Source of the DNA: JALZHR01 sp036389695
GTDB lineage: Bacteria; Acidobacteriota; Blastocatellia; Pyrinomonadales; Pyrinomonadaceae
Assembly (NCBI GenBank): GCA_036389695.1
Contig: DASVWG010000488.1
Location: 1-8,229 of the forward strand
DNA length: 8,229 nt
Reading direction: 5' to 3'
The position numbers were made by a program, and so were the translations under genes. The notes under the pieces are model-generated. The model was not told the DNA's origin. It was given only the letters and a program-made list of their open reading frames with translations, and ran no database searches. Positions 1 to 6,220 of the stretch are shown here, in pieces; position 1 is the stretch's first letter, and the number at the start of each line of letters is the position of its first letter.

Positions 1-63
1 GCCGTAACTTCCCGGTCGGCGCACGTATTCAGCGCCTTCTATTTTTTCACCGAATTCTTTCAT
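1..63 (-). CDS. Partial NUDIX hydrolase-like protein, N-terminus only
   Basis: Only the first 21 codons are inside the window; the gene continues beyond the left edge. The ATG at 61-63 opens a frame with no stop to the edge, reading MKEFGEKIEGAEYVRRPGSY and then G. A short lead with a '(I/V)xRPGxYG' segment resembles the first beta strand of many NUDIX (MutT-like) hydrolases, which cleave nucleoside diphosphate-linked compounds, but the diagnostic NUDIX box would lie outside the window. A weak GAAG sits a few bases before the ATG, and the terminator-like hairpin of clpA ends about 23 bases upstream, so little room remains for a separate promoter. That a gene starts here is fairly likely; the family is a moderate-confidence guess from the N-terminal pattern alone. 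Confidence 0.5.
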   Translation of the reverse strand, partial: MKEFGEKIEGAEYVRRPGSYG

Positions 64-83
64 ATCTTCACTTTTGAATCGCA

Positions 84-119
84 AAAAAGAAAAGCGAGAC
101 GTCTAACCTCGCTTTTCTT
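84..119 (-). terminator. Rho-independent terminator after clpA
   Basis: Bases 87-98 (AAGAAAAGCGAG) and 108-119 (CTCGCTTTTCTT) form a perfect 12-bp inverted repeat around a 9-base loop. Read on the minus strand, the right stem arm runs into TTTTTT, the normal layout of an intrinsic terminator. It begins 26 bases after the clpA stop codon. The other direction has a weaker T tract (CTTTTCTTCC), so termination is most likely for minus-strand transcripts. Because it also lies only about 23 bases before the NUDIX-like start, it could act as an attenuator for that gene. Confidence 0.8.
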
Positions 120-144
120 CCATACAAAAATCTAAAACTCTTAA

Positions 145-2406
145 TTAGAAATTCAAAACCAATTCGCCATCTTTTTCGGTTACCGTCACGCTTCCGCCGT
201 CGGTTAGTTTGCCGAAAAGAATTTCATTTGCCAGCGGCTGTTTGATTTTTTCGTGAATCAGGCGCGACATCGGGCGGGCGCCGTATTTGCCGTCGAAGCC
301 GTTTTTCGCCAGCCATTCGCGGGCGGAGTCGTCGAGTTTGACGAGCACGCGTTTTTCCATTAATTGTCCGTTCAGTTCCTTGATGAATTTATCGACAATC
401 AGTTTAATCACGTCCAAATCCAGCGCCTTAAACGCGACCCACGCGTCGAGGCGATTGCGAAATTCGGGCGTGAAGGTGCGCTCGATAGCGCCTTTCGCCT
501 GTCCTTTGGTTTCGACCTGATTGCGGAAACCGACGCCGCCCGAAGACAATTCGCGCGCGCCGGCATTGGTCGTCATAATCAAAATGACGTTGCGAAAATC
601 GGCTTTTTTGCCGTTGTTGTCGGTCAAAGTCGCCGAATCCATCACCTGCAAAAGCAGGTTGAAAAGATTCGGGTGCGCTTTTTCGATTTCGTCCAGCACG
701 AGCACGGCGTGCGGCGTGCGCATAATCGCTTCGGTCAGAAGCCCGCCCTGGTCGAAGCCGACGTATCCCGGCGGCGCGCCGATTAATCGGGAAACCGTGT
801 GCGGCTCGGCGTATTCGCTCATATCGTAGCGCAGAAATTCGATGCCGAGCTGTTCCGCCAATTGTTTCGAGAGCTCGGTTTTGCCGACGCCGGTCGGACC
901 GGAAAACAGGAACGAGCCGACGGGTTTTGATTCGTGTCCGAGACCGGCGCGCGAAATCTGAATCGCATCGACGATTTTATTAATCGCTTCGTCCTGTCCG
1001 AAAATGACGTTTTTCAAATCCTCGCGCAGAGTTTTCAGACGGTCTTTTTCGTCTGCAACGACGGTTTTCGGCGGAATTTTCGCCATCCGCGCAATCGTGT
1101 TTTCGACCATCGTGACCGAGATTTGTTTCGGTCGCTTGTCTTCGGGAAGAAGCTTGGTCGCCGCGCCGACTTCGTCGATGACGTCAATCGCTTTGTCCGG
1201 CAAAAAGCGGTCGTTGATGTATTTTCCGGCAAGCTCCGAGGCGCTTTTCAGCGACGCGTCCGAGTATTTGACGCCGTGATGGTCTTCGTAAAATCGCTTT
1301 AATCCTTTCAGAATCTGGTAAGTTTCGTCAATCGTCGGCTCGCCGATTTCGATTTTTTGAAAGCGTCTGGCTAAAGCGCGGTCGCGTTCGAACGCGGCTT
1401 TGTATTCGCTGTAAGTCGTCGAGCCGATACAGCGAAGGTCGCCCGCCGCGAGCGCCGGTTTCAAAATGTTCGAAGCGTCCATCGCGCCGCCGGAAACCGC
1501 GCCCGCGCCGACAATCGTGTGAATCTCGTCGATAAACAGAATCGAGTTTTCGTGTTTTTTAAGGTCGTTGATGATGGCTTTGAAACGCTGCTCAAAATCG
1601 CCTCGATAACGCGTTCCGGCAAGCACCGCGCCCATATCGAGCGCGAAAACTTTCGCGTCTTTTAAAACTTCCGGCACGTCGCCCTCGCTGATTTTTAAGG
1701 CTAAACCTTCCGCCAGCGCCGTTTTGCCGACGCCCGGCTCGCCCACATAAAGCGGATTATTTTTCTTGCGGCGGCAGAGCACCTGAATCGTGCGCTCGAT
1801 TTCCGCTTCGCGCCCGATTATCGGGTCGATGCCGCCCGTCTTTGCCAGCGCGACCAGCTCGACCGTGAAAGCTTCGAGCGGTTTCGGGCGTTTCGCGCCG
1901 CCGACGCGGTCTTCGGCAAATTCCGCGTCTTCGTCGTCGATGCCCGTTTCCGCATCGTTGAAAAACAAATTATCGTTTTTCGAAATGCCGTGCGCGATGT
2001 AATTCAAAACGTCGATTCTCGTAACTCCCTGCTGCTGCAAAAGATAGACGGCGTAAGACTGCTCGGTCTGAAACAGCGCCGCGAGAATATTTCCGCCGTC
2101 GACGGCGCGCTGCCCGCTGCCTTCGGCTTGCAGCATCGCGTATTGAATAATGCCCTGAAAAGTCGAAGTCAGCTCCGGCATCAACTGCACGTTTTCCGGC
2201 AAAATCTCCAGCACGTTGGTAAAATATTCGTCCAGGCTCGTCGCCAGCTTTTCCAAATCCGCGCCGCAGTTCAGCAGGACGTCGCGCGCCGTCCGGTCTT
2301 CCAAAAGCGCGTAGAGCAGATGCTCCAAAGTCACGTATTCGTGACGTCTTTTCACGGCTTCGTCCACCGCGATTCCTAAGGTTTCTTCTAATTCTTTCGT
2401 TAACAT
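145..2406 (-). CDS. clpA: ATP-dependent Clp protease ATP-binding subunit ClpA
   Basis: ClpA is the hexameric AAA+ unfoldase that feeds substrates to the ClpP peptidase in the cytoplasm. With the ClpS adaptor it degrades N-degron proteins. The product is 753 residues, close to the family norm of about 750-760. Two Clp N-domain repeats span about 1-140 and an acidic linker (DDEDAEF) lies near 157-163. AAA module 1 has Walker A GEPGVGKT (222-229), Walker B LFIDE (290-294) and arginines R347/R348. AAA module 2 has Walker A GPTGVGKT (503-510), Walker B LVLDE (569-573) and FRNRLD (649-654). The expected ClpP-docking loop reads VGF (625-627), where E. coli ClpA has IGL. The short spacing between modules, lacking a long coiled-coil M domain, fits ClpA rather than ClpB. 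The ATG at 2404-2406 gives the usual MLTKELEETL start; its Shine-Dalgarno (GAAG) is weak. It follows the antitoxin gene by 32 bases in the clpS operon. Confidence 0.97.
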   Translation of the reverse strand: MLTKELEETLGIAVDEAVKRRHEYVTLEHLLYALLEDRTARDVLLNCGADLEKLATSLDEYFTNVLEILPENVQLMPELTSTFQGIIQYAMLQAEGSGQRAVDGGNILAALFQTEQSYAVYLLQQQGVTRIDVLNYIAHGISKNDNLFFNDAETGIDDEDAEFAEDRVGGAKRPKPLEAFTVELVALAKTGGIDPIIGREAEIERTIQVLCRRKKNNPLYVGEPGVGKTALAEGLALKISEGDVPEVLKDAKVFALDMGAVLAGTRYRGDFEQRFKAIINDLKKHENSILFIDEIHTIVGAGAVSGGAMDASNILKPALAAGDLRCIGSTTYSEYKAAFERDRALARRFQKIEIGEPTIDETYQILKGLKRFYEDHHGVKYSDASLKSASELAGKYINDRFLPDKAIDVIDEVGAATKLLPEDKRPKQISVTMVENTIARMAKIPPKTVVADEKDRLKTLREDLKNVIFGQDEAINKIVDAIQISRAGLGHESKPVGSFLFSGPTGVGKTELSKQLAEQLGIEFLRYDMSEYAEPHTVSRLIGAPPGYVGFDQGGLLTEAIMRTPHAVLVLDEIEKAHPNLFNLLLQVMDSATLTDNNGKKADFRNVILIMTTNAGARELSSGGVGFRNQVETKGQAKGAIERTFTPEFRNRLDAWVAFKALDLDVIKLIVDKFIKELNGQLMEKRVLVKLDDSAREWLAKNGFDGKYGARPMSRLIHEKIKQPLANEILFGKLTDGGSVTVTEKDGELVLNF

Positions 2407-2438
2407 AAATCTTCAAACTCAAACTATTTGAAATGTTT

Positions 2439-2708
2439 TTAATCATCCGCAACGCTTGAATTTACTCTCTCCTGTAGCCAGAGATTGACCAAAGTTTCCG
2501 TCGAGACGCCCTTCTTTTCAGCAATTGAGCGAAGTTTTGTCGAAAGCGAAGTTTCTACGGCGTAATAAAAAATGTCCGAATCCAAATCAACTTCAAATTC
2601 TGCCGCTTCGGTTTTGTCCCAAACTTCACCTAAATCGTGCGCGTCCCAATACTCGCCGATTTCTCGATAAGAACCTGCTTCTGAAATTGAGCTTTTATTT
2701 TCTGCCAC
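2439..2708 (-). CDS. CopG-family antitoxin of a type II toxin-antitoxin pair
   Basis: This 89-residue acidic protein resembles the PF12441 type CopG antitoxins. Residues 16-31 (EIGEYWDAHDLGEVWD) match the family's N-terminal 'aeFWdthD' signature. Residues 47-82 look like a ribbon-helix-helix: a short strand, a helix (LSTKLRSIAEKKG), a turn (VST) and a second helix (ETLVNLWLQERV). Such antitoxins bind and neutralise the toxin and repress their own promoter. The start is GTG at 2706-2708, preceded by GGAAAG about ten bases upstream, and it overlaps the end of the toxin gene by 14 bases. Toxin-first order is typical of BrnT systems. It differs from the classical BrnA family (PF14384), so no brnA symbol is given. 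Base composition is about 42-47% G+C by hand count, lower than clpA. Confidence 0.82.
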   Translation of the reverse strand: MAENKSSISEAGSYREIGEYWDAHDLGEVWDKTEAAEFEVDLDSDIFYYAVETSLSTKLRSIAEKKGVSTETLVNLWLQERVNSSVADD

Positions 2709-2979
2709 ACTGTTTTCTTTCCGCGTTGGTCATATCTCTGGCTGATAAAATCAAAGCGCGATTGTCTTTTTTATAGACGAAAAAACAAACCAGATAGCGT
2801 CCGGCGTCGGTTTGTCCAAACGCCGCATAAACATTTTCATCTTTTCGATGCCCTTTTTCAACAAAACGAAACTCGGGTTTATTAAGAAAAATCTCGCTTA
2901 CTTCTTCTGTCCGGACGGAATGTTTCCTAATCAGTTTTTGCACGATTTCTTCCAGCCAGATGAAGCCCTTAACTTTCAT
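2695..2979 (-). CDS. brnT: BrnT-family toxin (DUF497, RelE-like ribonuclease)
   Basis: The 94-residue product has the hallmarks of BrnT/DUF497 toxins: an early FxW (F6, W8), a KH pair at 19-20 followed by V and acidic residues (RTEEVSEIF), a central 'YAAFGQTDAGRYLVCFF' strand region (51-67) and the C-terminal signature ILSARDMTNAERKQ (77-90), matching the family's 'RIISARxAtxxER'. BrnT proteins adopt a RelE-like fold and inhibit translation as ribonucleases. Size fits the family (about 90-95 residues). Its ATG directly abuts the clpS stop (TAAATG), with a strong Shine-Dalgarno inside the clpS tail; its own stop overlaps the antitoxin gene. The sequence shows no frameshift and the signature region is intact, so activity is plausible. 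G+C is about 37-47% by row, below that of clpS. Family assignment is from motif recognition. Confidence 0.83.
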   Translation of the reverse strand: MKVKGFIWLEEIVQKLIRKHSVRTEEVSEIFLNKPEFRFVEKGHRKDENVYAAFGQTDAGRYLVCFFVYKKDNRALILSARDMTNAERKQCGRK

Positions 2980-3291
2980 TTACTCTTCCTCGACCGTGCA
3001 CAAAAGCGGATACTCGCTCGCCCGCGCCAGATTTATCGCTTTTTCGGCTTTCATCGTGGCGATTTCGTAAGTGTAAACGCCCGCCACGCCGATGCCTTCG
3101 GTATGAACCTTGAACATAATCGTAAAGGCTTCGGCATCCGACCGGTGAAAAATCGTCCGCAGGATATAAACGACGAAATCCATCGTCGTAAAATCGTCGT
3201 TGTGCAAAACGACTTTATACATCGGCGGCTTTTCCAGCTTCGTCTCGCTCTCGGTTAAAACATCAGTGTCAAAATCGGGAACATTCGGCAT
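2980..3291 (-). CDS. clpS: ClpS, N-degron adaptor of ClpA
   Basis: ClpS binds proteins with destabilising N-terminal residues (such as Leu, Phe, Tyr, Trp) and hands them to ClpA. The 103-residue product has a flexible N-terminus (1-22), then YKVVLHNDDFTTMDFVV (25-41), which contains the N-D-D ligand-binding residues (N31, D32, D33) and the gatekeeper-position Met (M37). The segment KVHTEGIGVAGVYTYEIATM (61-80) carries the pocket histidine H63. The core aligns with the family from end to end. The frame stays open upstream to an ATG at 3367-3369, but those 26 extra codons would be a translation of the repeat element, so the ATG at 3289-3291 is preferred. No good Shine-Dalgarno precedes it. It is the first gene of the clpS-brnT-antitoxin-clpA block. 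Confidence 0.95.
   Translation of the reverse strand: MPNVPDFDTDVLTESETKLEKPPMYKVVLHNDDFTTMDFVVYILRTIFHRSDAEAFTIMFKVHTEGIGVAGVYTYEIATMKAEKAINLARASEYPLLCTVEEE
2983..2991 (-). promoter_or_regulatory. Ribosome binding site of the toxin gene, inside clpS
   Basis: On the minus strand GAGGAAGAG lies within the last codons of clpS, with its AGGAAG core five bases before the toxin ATG and the clpS stop between them. This is the clearest Shine-Dalgarno in the clp block. Because it sits inside a translated reading frame, toxin initiation is probably coupled to translation of clpS. Confidence 0.7.
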
Positions 3292-3302
3292 AAGATAATT
3301 TT

Positions 3303-3320
3303 GCCACAGAGTTCGCGGAG
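3303..3320. repeat. CTCCGCGAACTCTGTGGC motif (likely dispersed repeat)
   Basis: On the minus strand this reads CTCCGCGAACTCTGTGGC, 12 bases before the clpS ATG. It resembles the 'CTCTGCG..CTCTGYGG' family of short intergenic sequences that I recall as dispersed in many bacterial genomes. Only one copy is visible here, so its repeat nature cannot be shown from this window. It sits next to the heptamer inverted repeat, and together they fill the spacer. Confidence 0.4.
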
Positions 3321-3325
3321 AAAAC

Positions 3326-3399
3326 AGTGAATAGTGAATAGTAAATCGTGAATAGTGAAAACCAAACAACTATTTACTATTCACGATTCACGATTCACT
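3326..3399. repeat. Imperfect inverted repeat built of heptamer units
   Basis: Bases 3326-3356 and 3369-3399 are 31-base arms that pair at 26 of 31 positions around a 12-base loop (3357-3368). Each arm is a short tandem array of 7-base units with consensus [A/C]GT[G/A]AAT. The left arm on the plus strand reads AGTGAAT, AGTGAAT, AGTAAAT, CGTGAAT; the right arm on the minus strand reads AGTGAAT, CGTGAAT, CGTGAAT, AGTAAAT. It fills nearly all of the spacer between the dehydrogenase stop and the dispersed-type motif. It can fold into a long hairpin in RNA and may affect termination or mRNA stability, but it lacks a GC-rich stem and a T tract. No convincing -35/-10 promoter pair for clpS was seen within it. 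Confidence 0.85.
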
Positions 3400-3403
3400 T
3401 TCT

Positions 3404-4516
3404 TCAAATTTCTCCGACCTCAAAATAAGTCTTAATCGCTTTATACGCACCCGCGTTGTTTAAGATGTCGAAAACCTGCGCGTAGTTTTCCAAGCCTTTG
3501 ACCGGATGCGTCAGCATTCTTTCAAGCCAGCCCGCATACATCGCTTCCGCCAGCGCCAAATCTTTGACGCCCAGCTCGAAATGCTCGCGGTTGGCGTTGA
3601 CCGTGCCGAACATCGCGCGGTTTCCCAAAACAAAGCTTTGATTGATTTTGTCTGACGGAACTTCCGTTCGCCGGTCGCCGCCCGTGACCGAAGACAAAAT
3701 CAGAACGCCGTTTTGATTCAGGCTCTGCATCGCGTCGAAAACAATCGGCGAAAATCCGGTGCATTCGAAAATCAAATCGTATTCGCCGTATTTTTTCACC
3801 GAATCGACGACGGAAATTTCGTCGGTCGAATCGTAAGTCGCGCCGATTGCCGCGCACAATTCGGCATTTAAATAACCTTCGCGCGTTTGTTTGCCGAAAC
3901 CGTGAACGTCGTAACCGCGCAGGCGCAGCGCCATCACGGTCAAAAGCCCGACGCTGCCCGTGCCCAGAACGGCGGCGGTTTTCGGTCGCCAGATTTTCAA
4001 GCGTTCCTGAATATCGGAAGCCTGTTTCAAGCCTTTTTCGATAATCGAAAGCGGCTCTAAAAGAACGGCAATTTCGCGAATCGCGGGCGGAACTTTAATA
4101 AGAAAATCCGCGCTTTCGGCGTAAAATTCCGCCATAAACCCGTGCAATTTGGAAATTCCGCGCTCGAAATATTCGTCGTCGGTCGTAAAATCCTGCTCGC
4201 CAATCGCATCGTAAAAACTTTTTCCCGGACGCCTGACGGTCGCGACGACGTAATCGCCTTTTTGGAATTCTTTGACGTTTTCGCCCGTTTCGACGACGCG
4301 CCCGAAATTTTCGTGACCGAGCACGAGAAAATCGAAGCCGTCCGGCGCGACGCCGTATTCCGCGTTATTGATTTCGCGGTCGGTTCCGCACGCGCCTACG
4401 CGCAAAACTTCGACCAGAACGCCGCGCCCGTTCGGAATGTCGGAAGGTTTCGGCGCGTCCATTTCAACCAGATGCACGCTGCCGGTTTGTTTCGGCGTCA
4501 CGGCTATTGCTTTCAT
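3404..4516 (-). CDS. gdh: Archaeal-type glucose 1-dehydrogenase, zinc-dependent MDR family
   Basis: The 370-residue product matches the medium-chain glucose 1-dehydrogenase group known from Sulfolobus, Thermoplasma and haloarchaea, which oxidises D-glucose to gluconolactone with NAD(P)+. The GroES-like domain carries the catalytic zinc ligands: C43 (in GACGTD), H68-E69 (GHEN) and E154 (LLEPLS). A Rossmann fold follows with GTGSVG (185-190). The nicotinamide-site motif GTVNANREHF (304-313) is characteristic of this group. The lobe that usually binds a structural zinc (about 92-118) has no cysteines. After the second beta strand, GKQTR (208-212) offers basic residues that could hold an NADP phosphate, but cofactor preference is unresolved. 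ATG at 4514-4516 follows AAGG by about a dozen bases. It starts 23 bases after the VWA gene ends, so it is probably the last gene of the upstream operon. A related sugar or aldose dehydrogenase specificity is possible. Confidence 0.88.
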   Translation of the reverse strand: MKAIAVTPKQTGSVHLVEMDAPKPSDIPNGRGVLVEVLRVGACGTDREINNAEYGVAPDGFDFLVLGHENFGRVVETGENVKEFQKGDYVVATVRRPGKSFYDAIGEQDFTTDDEYFERGISKLHGFMAEFYAESADFLIKVPPAIREIAVLLEPLSIIEKGLKQASDIQERLKIWRPKTAAVLGTGSVGLLTVMALRLRGYDVHGFGKQTREGYLNAELCAAIGATYDSTDEISVVDSVKKYGEYDLIFECTGFSPIVFDAMQSLNQNGVLILSSVTGGDRRTEVPSDKINQSFVLGNRAMFGTVNANREHFELGVKDLALAEAMYAGWLERMLTHPVKGLENYAQVFDILNNAGAYKAIKTYFEVGEI

Positions 4517-4539
4517 AAATTACAGTTTACCTTTTATCT

Positions 4540-6216
4540 CTATTTTGCGTAATAGCCGCGTCTGGTGCGCGCCGTGAGTTTCGGCTGATTTCTGATTTTT
4601 ACCGTCAAGCTGCGCCACGCGCCGCCGCGCGTCTCGTTTTTCGGCTCGTAGCCGAGACTGTAAACCTGACTCAAATCATTGATTATTTTTTCGTAAATGC
4701 CGTTTAAATCCTTGAGCTGTCTGGCGTAATAATATTGCCCGCCGGTTTCTTCGCCGAGCATTTCCAGCGTGCGGCGTCCCTGCCTGACCGCTCTTTTATA
4801 CCAATCGTCATTCCAGAAGTCGCCGTCCAGATAAATCGGAAAAATCGTCGCGTCATTCTGCCTGACGATTTCCAAAAGCTCTGTAAAAGTCGTGGCGGAC
4901 GGCGCATTCAGCGGACTTAAACCGGCGACGCTGCCCGTAATCGGGTCGGCGCTGTTTCGGCGCTCCCACCGGCGTACGTCCTGGTAGAGCGAATTGTCGA
5001 CGCCGTCGGTCATAAAAACGATGGCGCTGCGCCGCCCGGCGCTCTCGGTTTTAATGATGTTATCGTAGGTAAATTTCAGCGCATCCCAGACCTTCGAGCC
5101 GCCTCTGCCGCCGATTCCTTTAATCTTTTCCAGCAGAATTTTTTTATCGGTCGTCAAATCCGCCACGATTTTTACTTCGTGCGTAAAAGTGACGATCGCG
5201 ATGCGGTCTGACGGGCGCGACGCCCGCACGAAGCGCTTCGCCGATTCGATTATCAAGCCCTGTTTTTCCTGCGTCGAGCCGGAAAGGTCGAGCAGCAGAA
5301 TCAAATCGAAAGGCTTGTCGGTCGTCGAAAAAAAAGCGATTTCCTGTTCCTGACCGTCCTCGATGACGGCGAAATCCTCTTTCTTCAAATTCAGATTTCC
5401 GGCGTTCGTCAAGTCCTCGTTCAAAACGCGAACGTTCAGGTTGACCAGTTTCGTCTCGACCATAACAACCTCGTTTTCCTCGTCTTTCAAGCCCAGCGCG
5501 GAAGTCTCTTCGCTATTCGCCTGCTGCTTCAAAGACGGCGGCACGGGCAGGCGCGGCGATTTGATGACGATGGTCTGGTAGCGGACTTCCAAATCCTTTA
5601 TAAAATCGGCGAGCGGCGGCAAATCGTAGAGCGCGCGCCATTTGTCGATTCTTTCCTCGTTTAAAATCGGATACAGATAAATCGTCTCGTTTTTCACGTA
5701 GCTTTGCGTGCCGAAAATCTGCGGCTGTCCCGCGCCGAGCCGAATGCTGTCAATCAGCCACGCCACGTTGCCTTTCGCAATCAAGCCTTTTTCCGACGCC
5801 GACGCCAGCACCGGAAAAAATTCTTTTTGCAGCTCGAACGCCTTGTTGTTTCTGACTATCGCCAGAGCCGCCGCGACGGCGTCTTCGCCGACCATTTCAT
5901 TCGTCAGCCAGCCGTTTTCCTTGACGATTTGACACAGGCGAACGAGGTGAGCTTCGCCCATCTGATTCGATTCGACGATTAATTTCGGATTTTTCTCCGC
6001 GTTTTCGGAGACTTTTTGATTCAGCTCGCCGCGCGCCGCCTGCATTTTCAGCAATTCTTCGCGCAGCTTTTTATTTTCAGACGCCTTTGGCGGCGCGCCG
6101 ATGGAACTGATGATTTTTTTCGCTTCTTCTTCGGTGAAACATTTCGCCTGCGCGAAAGCCTGCGCGGAAAAAGCCAGCATGAGGACGATTGTAGATGTGA
6201 AAATTGTACCCTTCAT
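4540..6216 (-). CDS. Secreted DUF6624-like / VWFA-related domain protein
   Basis: The 558-residue product begins with a signal peptide: hydrophobic segment 8-19, probable cleavage after AQA at 22-24. No lipobox is seen. Residues about 45-215 resemble DUF6624, including W103, a helix ending in Q130, GAGQPQIFGTQ (161-171) and RALYDLPPLADFI (194-206). A linker leads to the Acidobacteria-type VWFA-related domain: LVNLNVRVLNEDL (257-269), DFAVIEDGQEQEIAFF (281-296), then the VWA fold. Its metal site (MIDAS) has D310, S312 and S314 (DLSGS), S374 in GGSKVWDAL where Thr is more usual, and D404 in MTDGVDNS. The C-terminus has GGQYYYA (492-498) and YSLGYEP (519-525), both typical of this family. AAGGG (6221-6225) gives a good ribosome binding site four bases before the ATG at 6214-6216. 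Function is unknown; binding of protein partners outside the cytoplasm is the likely role of the VWA fold. Confidence 0.85.
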   Translation of the reverse strand: MKGTIFTSTIVLMLAFSAQAFAQAKCFTEEEAKKIISSIGAPPKASENKKLREELLKMQAARGELNQKVSENAEKNPKLIVESNQMGEAHLVRLCQIVKENGWLTNEMVGEDAVAAALAIVRNNKAFELQKEFFPVLASASEKGLIAKGNVAWLIDSIRLGAGQPQIFGTQSYVKNETIYLYPILNEERIDKWRALYDLPPLADFIKDLEVRYQTIVIKSPRLPVPPSLKQQANSEETSALGLKDEENEVVMVETKLVNLNVRVLNEDLTNAGNLNLKKEDFAVIEDGQEQEIAFFSTTDKPFDLILLLDLSGSTQEKQGLIIESAKRFVRASRPSDRIAIVTFTHEVKIVADLTTDKKILLEKIKGIGGRGGSKVWDALKFTYDNIIKTESAGRRSAIVFMTDGVDNSLYQDVRRWERRNSADPITGSVAGLSPLNAPSATTFTELLEIVRQNDATIFPIYLDGDFWNDDWYKRAVRQGRRTLEMLGEETGGQYYYARQLKDLNGIYEKIINDLSQVYSLGYEPKNETRGGAWRSLTVKIRNQPKLTARTRRGYYAK

Positions 6217-6220
6217 AAAA

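Noticed and set aside
364..786. Plus-strand 140-codon open frame inside clpA
   Set aside because: Lies wholly antisense to the conserved second AAA module; its Arg/Phe/Asp-rich product has no recognisable domain, as expected for a shadow of a GC-biased gene.
1970..2452. Minus-strand 160-codon open frame overlapping the clpA 5' end
   Set aside because: Different frame from clpA, Arg-rich and low-complexity, and conflicts with the conserved ClpA N-domain.
2439..2708. Naming the antitoxin brnA
   Set aside because: The partner position fits, but the N-terminal EYWDAHD signature points to the PF12441 CopG antitoxin family rather than the classical BrnA family.
3292..3369. N-terminal extension of ClpS from an ATG at 3367-3369
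   Set aside because: The 26 extra codons would translate the heptamer repeat and the dispersed-type motif, giving repeated HYSxFTIHYS sequence unlike ClpS; the internal ATG at 3289-3291 gives a normal-length protein.
3326..3399. CRISPR array
   Set aside because: Repeat units are only 7 bases and directly adjacent with no spacers; this is a short tandem/inverted repeat.
3292..3403. Promoter for clpS in the repeat spacer
   Set aside because: Candidate -35/-10 boxes (for example TTGTTT followed by TACTAT) have 20-base spacing, and others fall too close to the ATG; none is strong enough to report.
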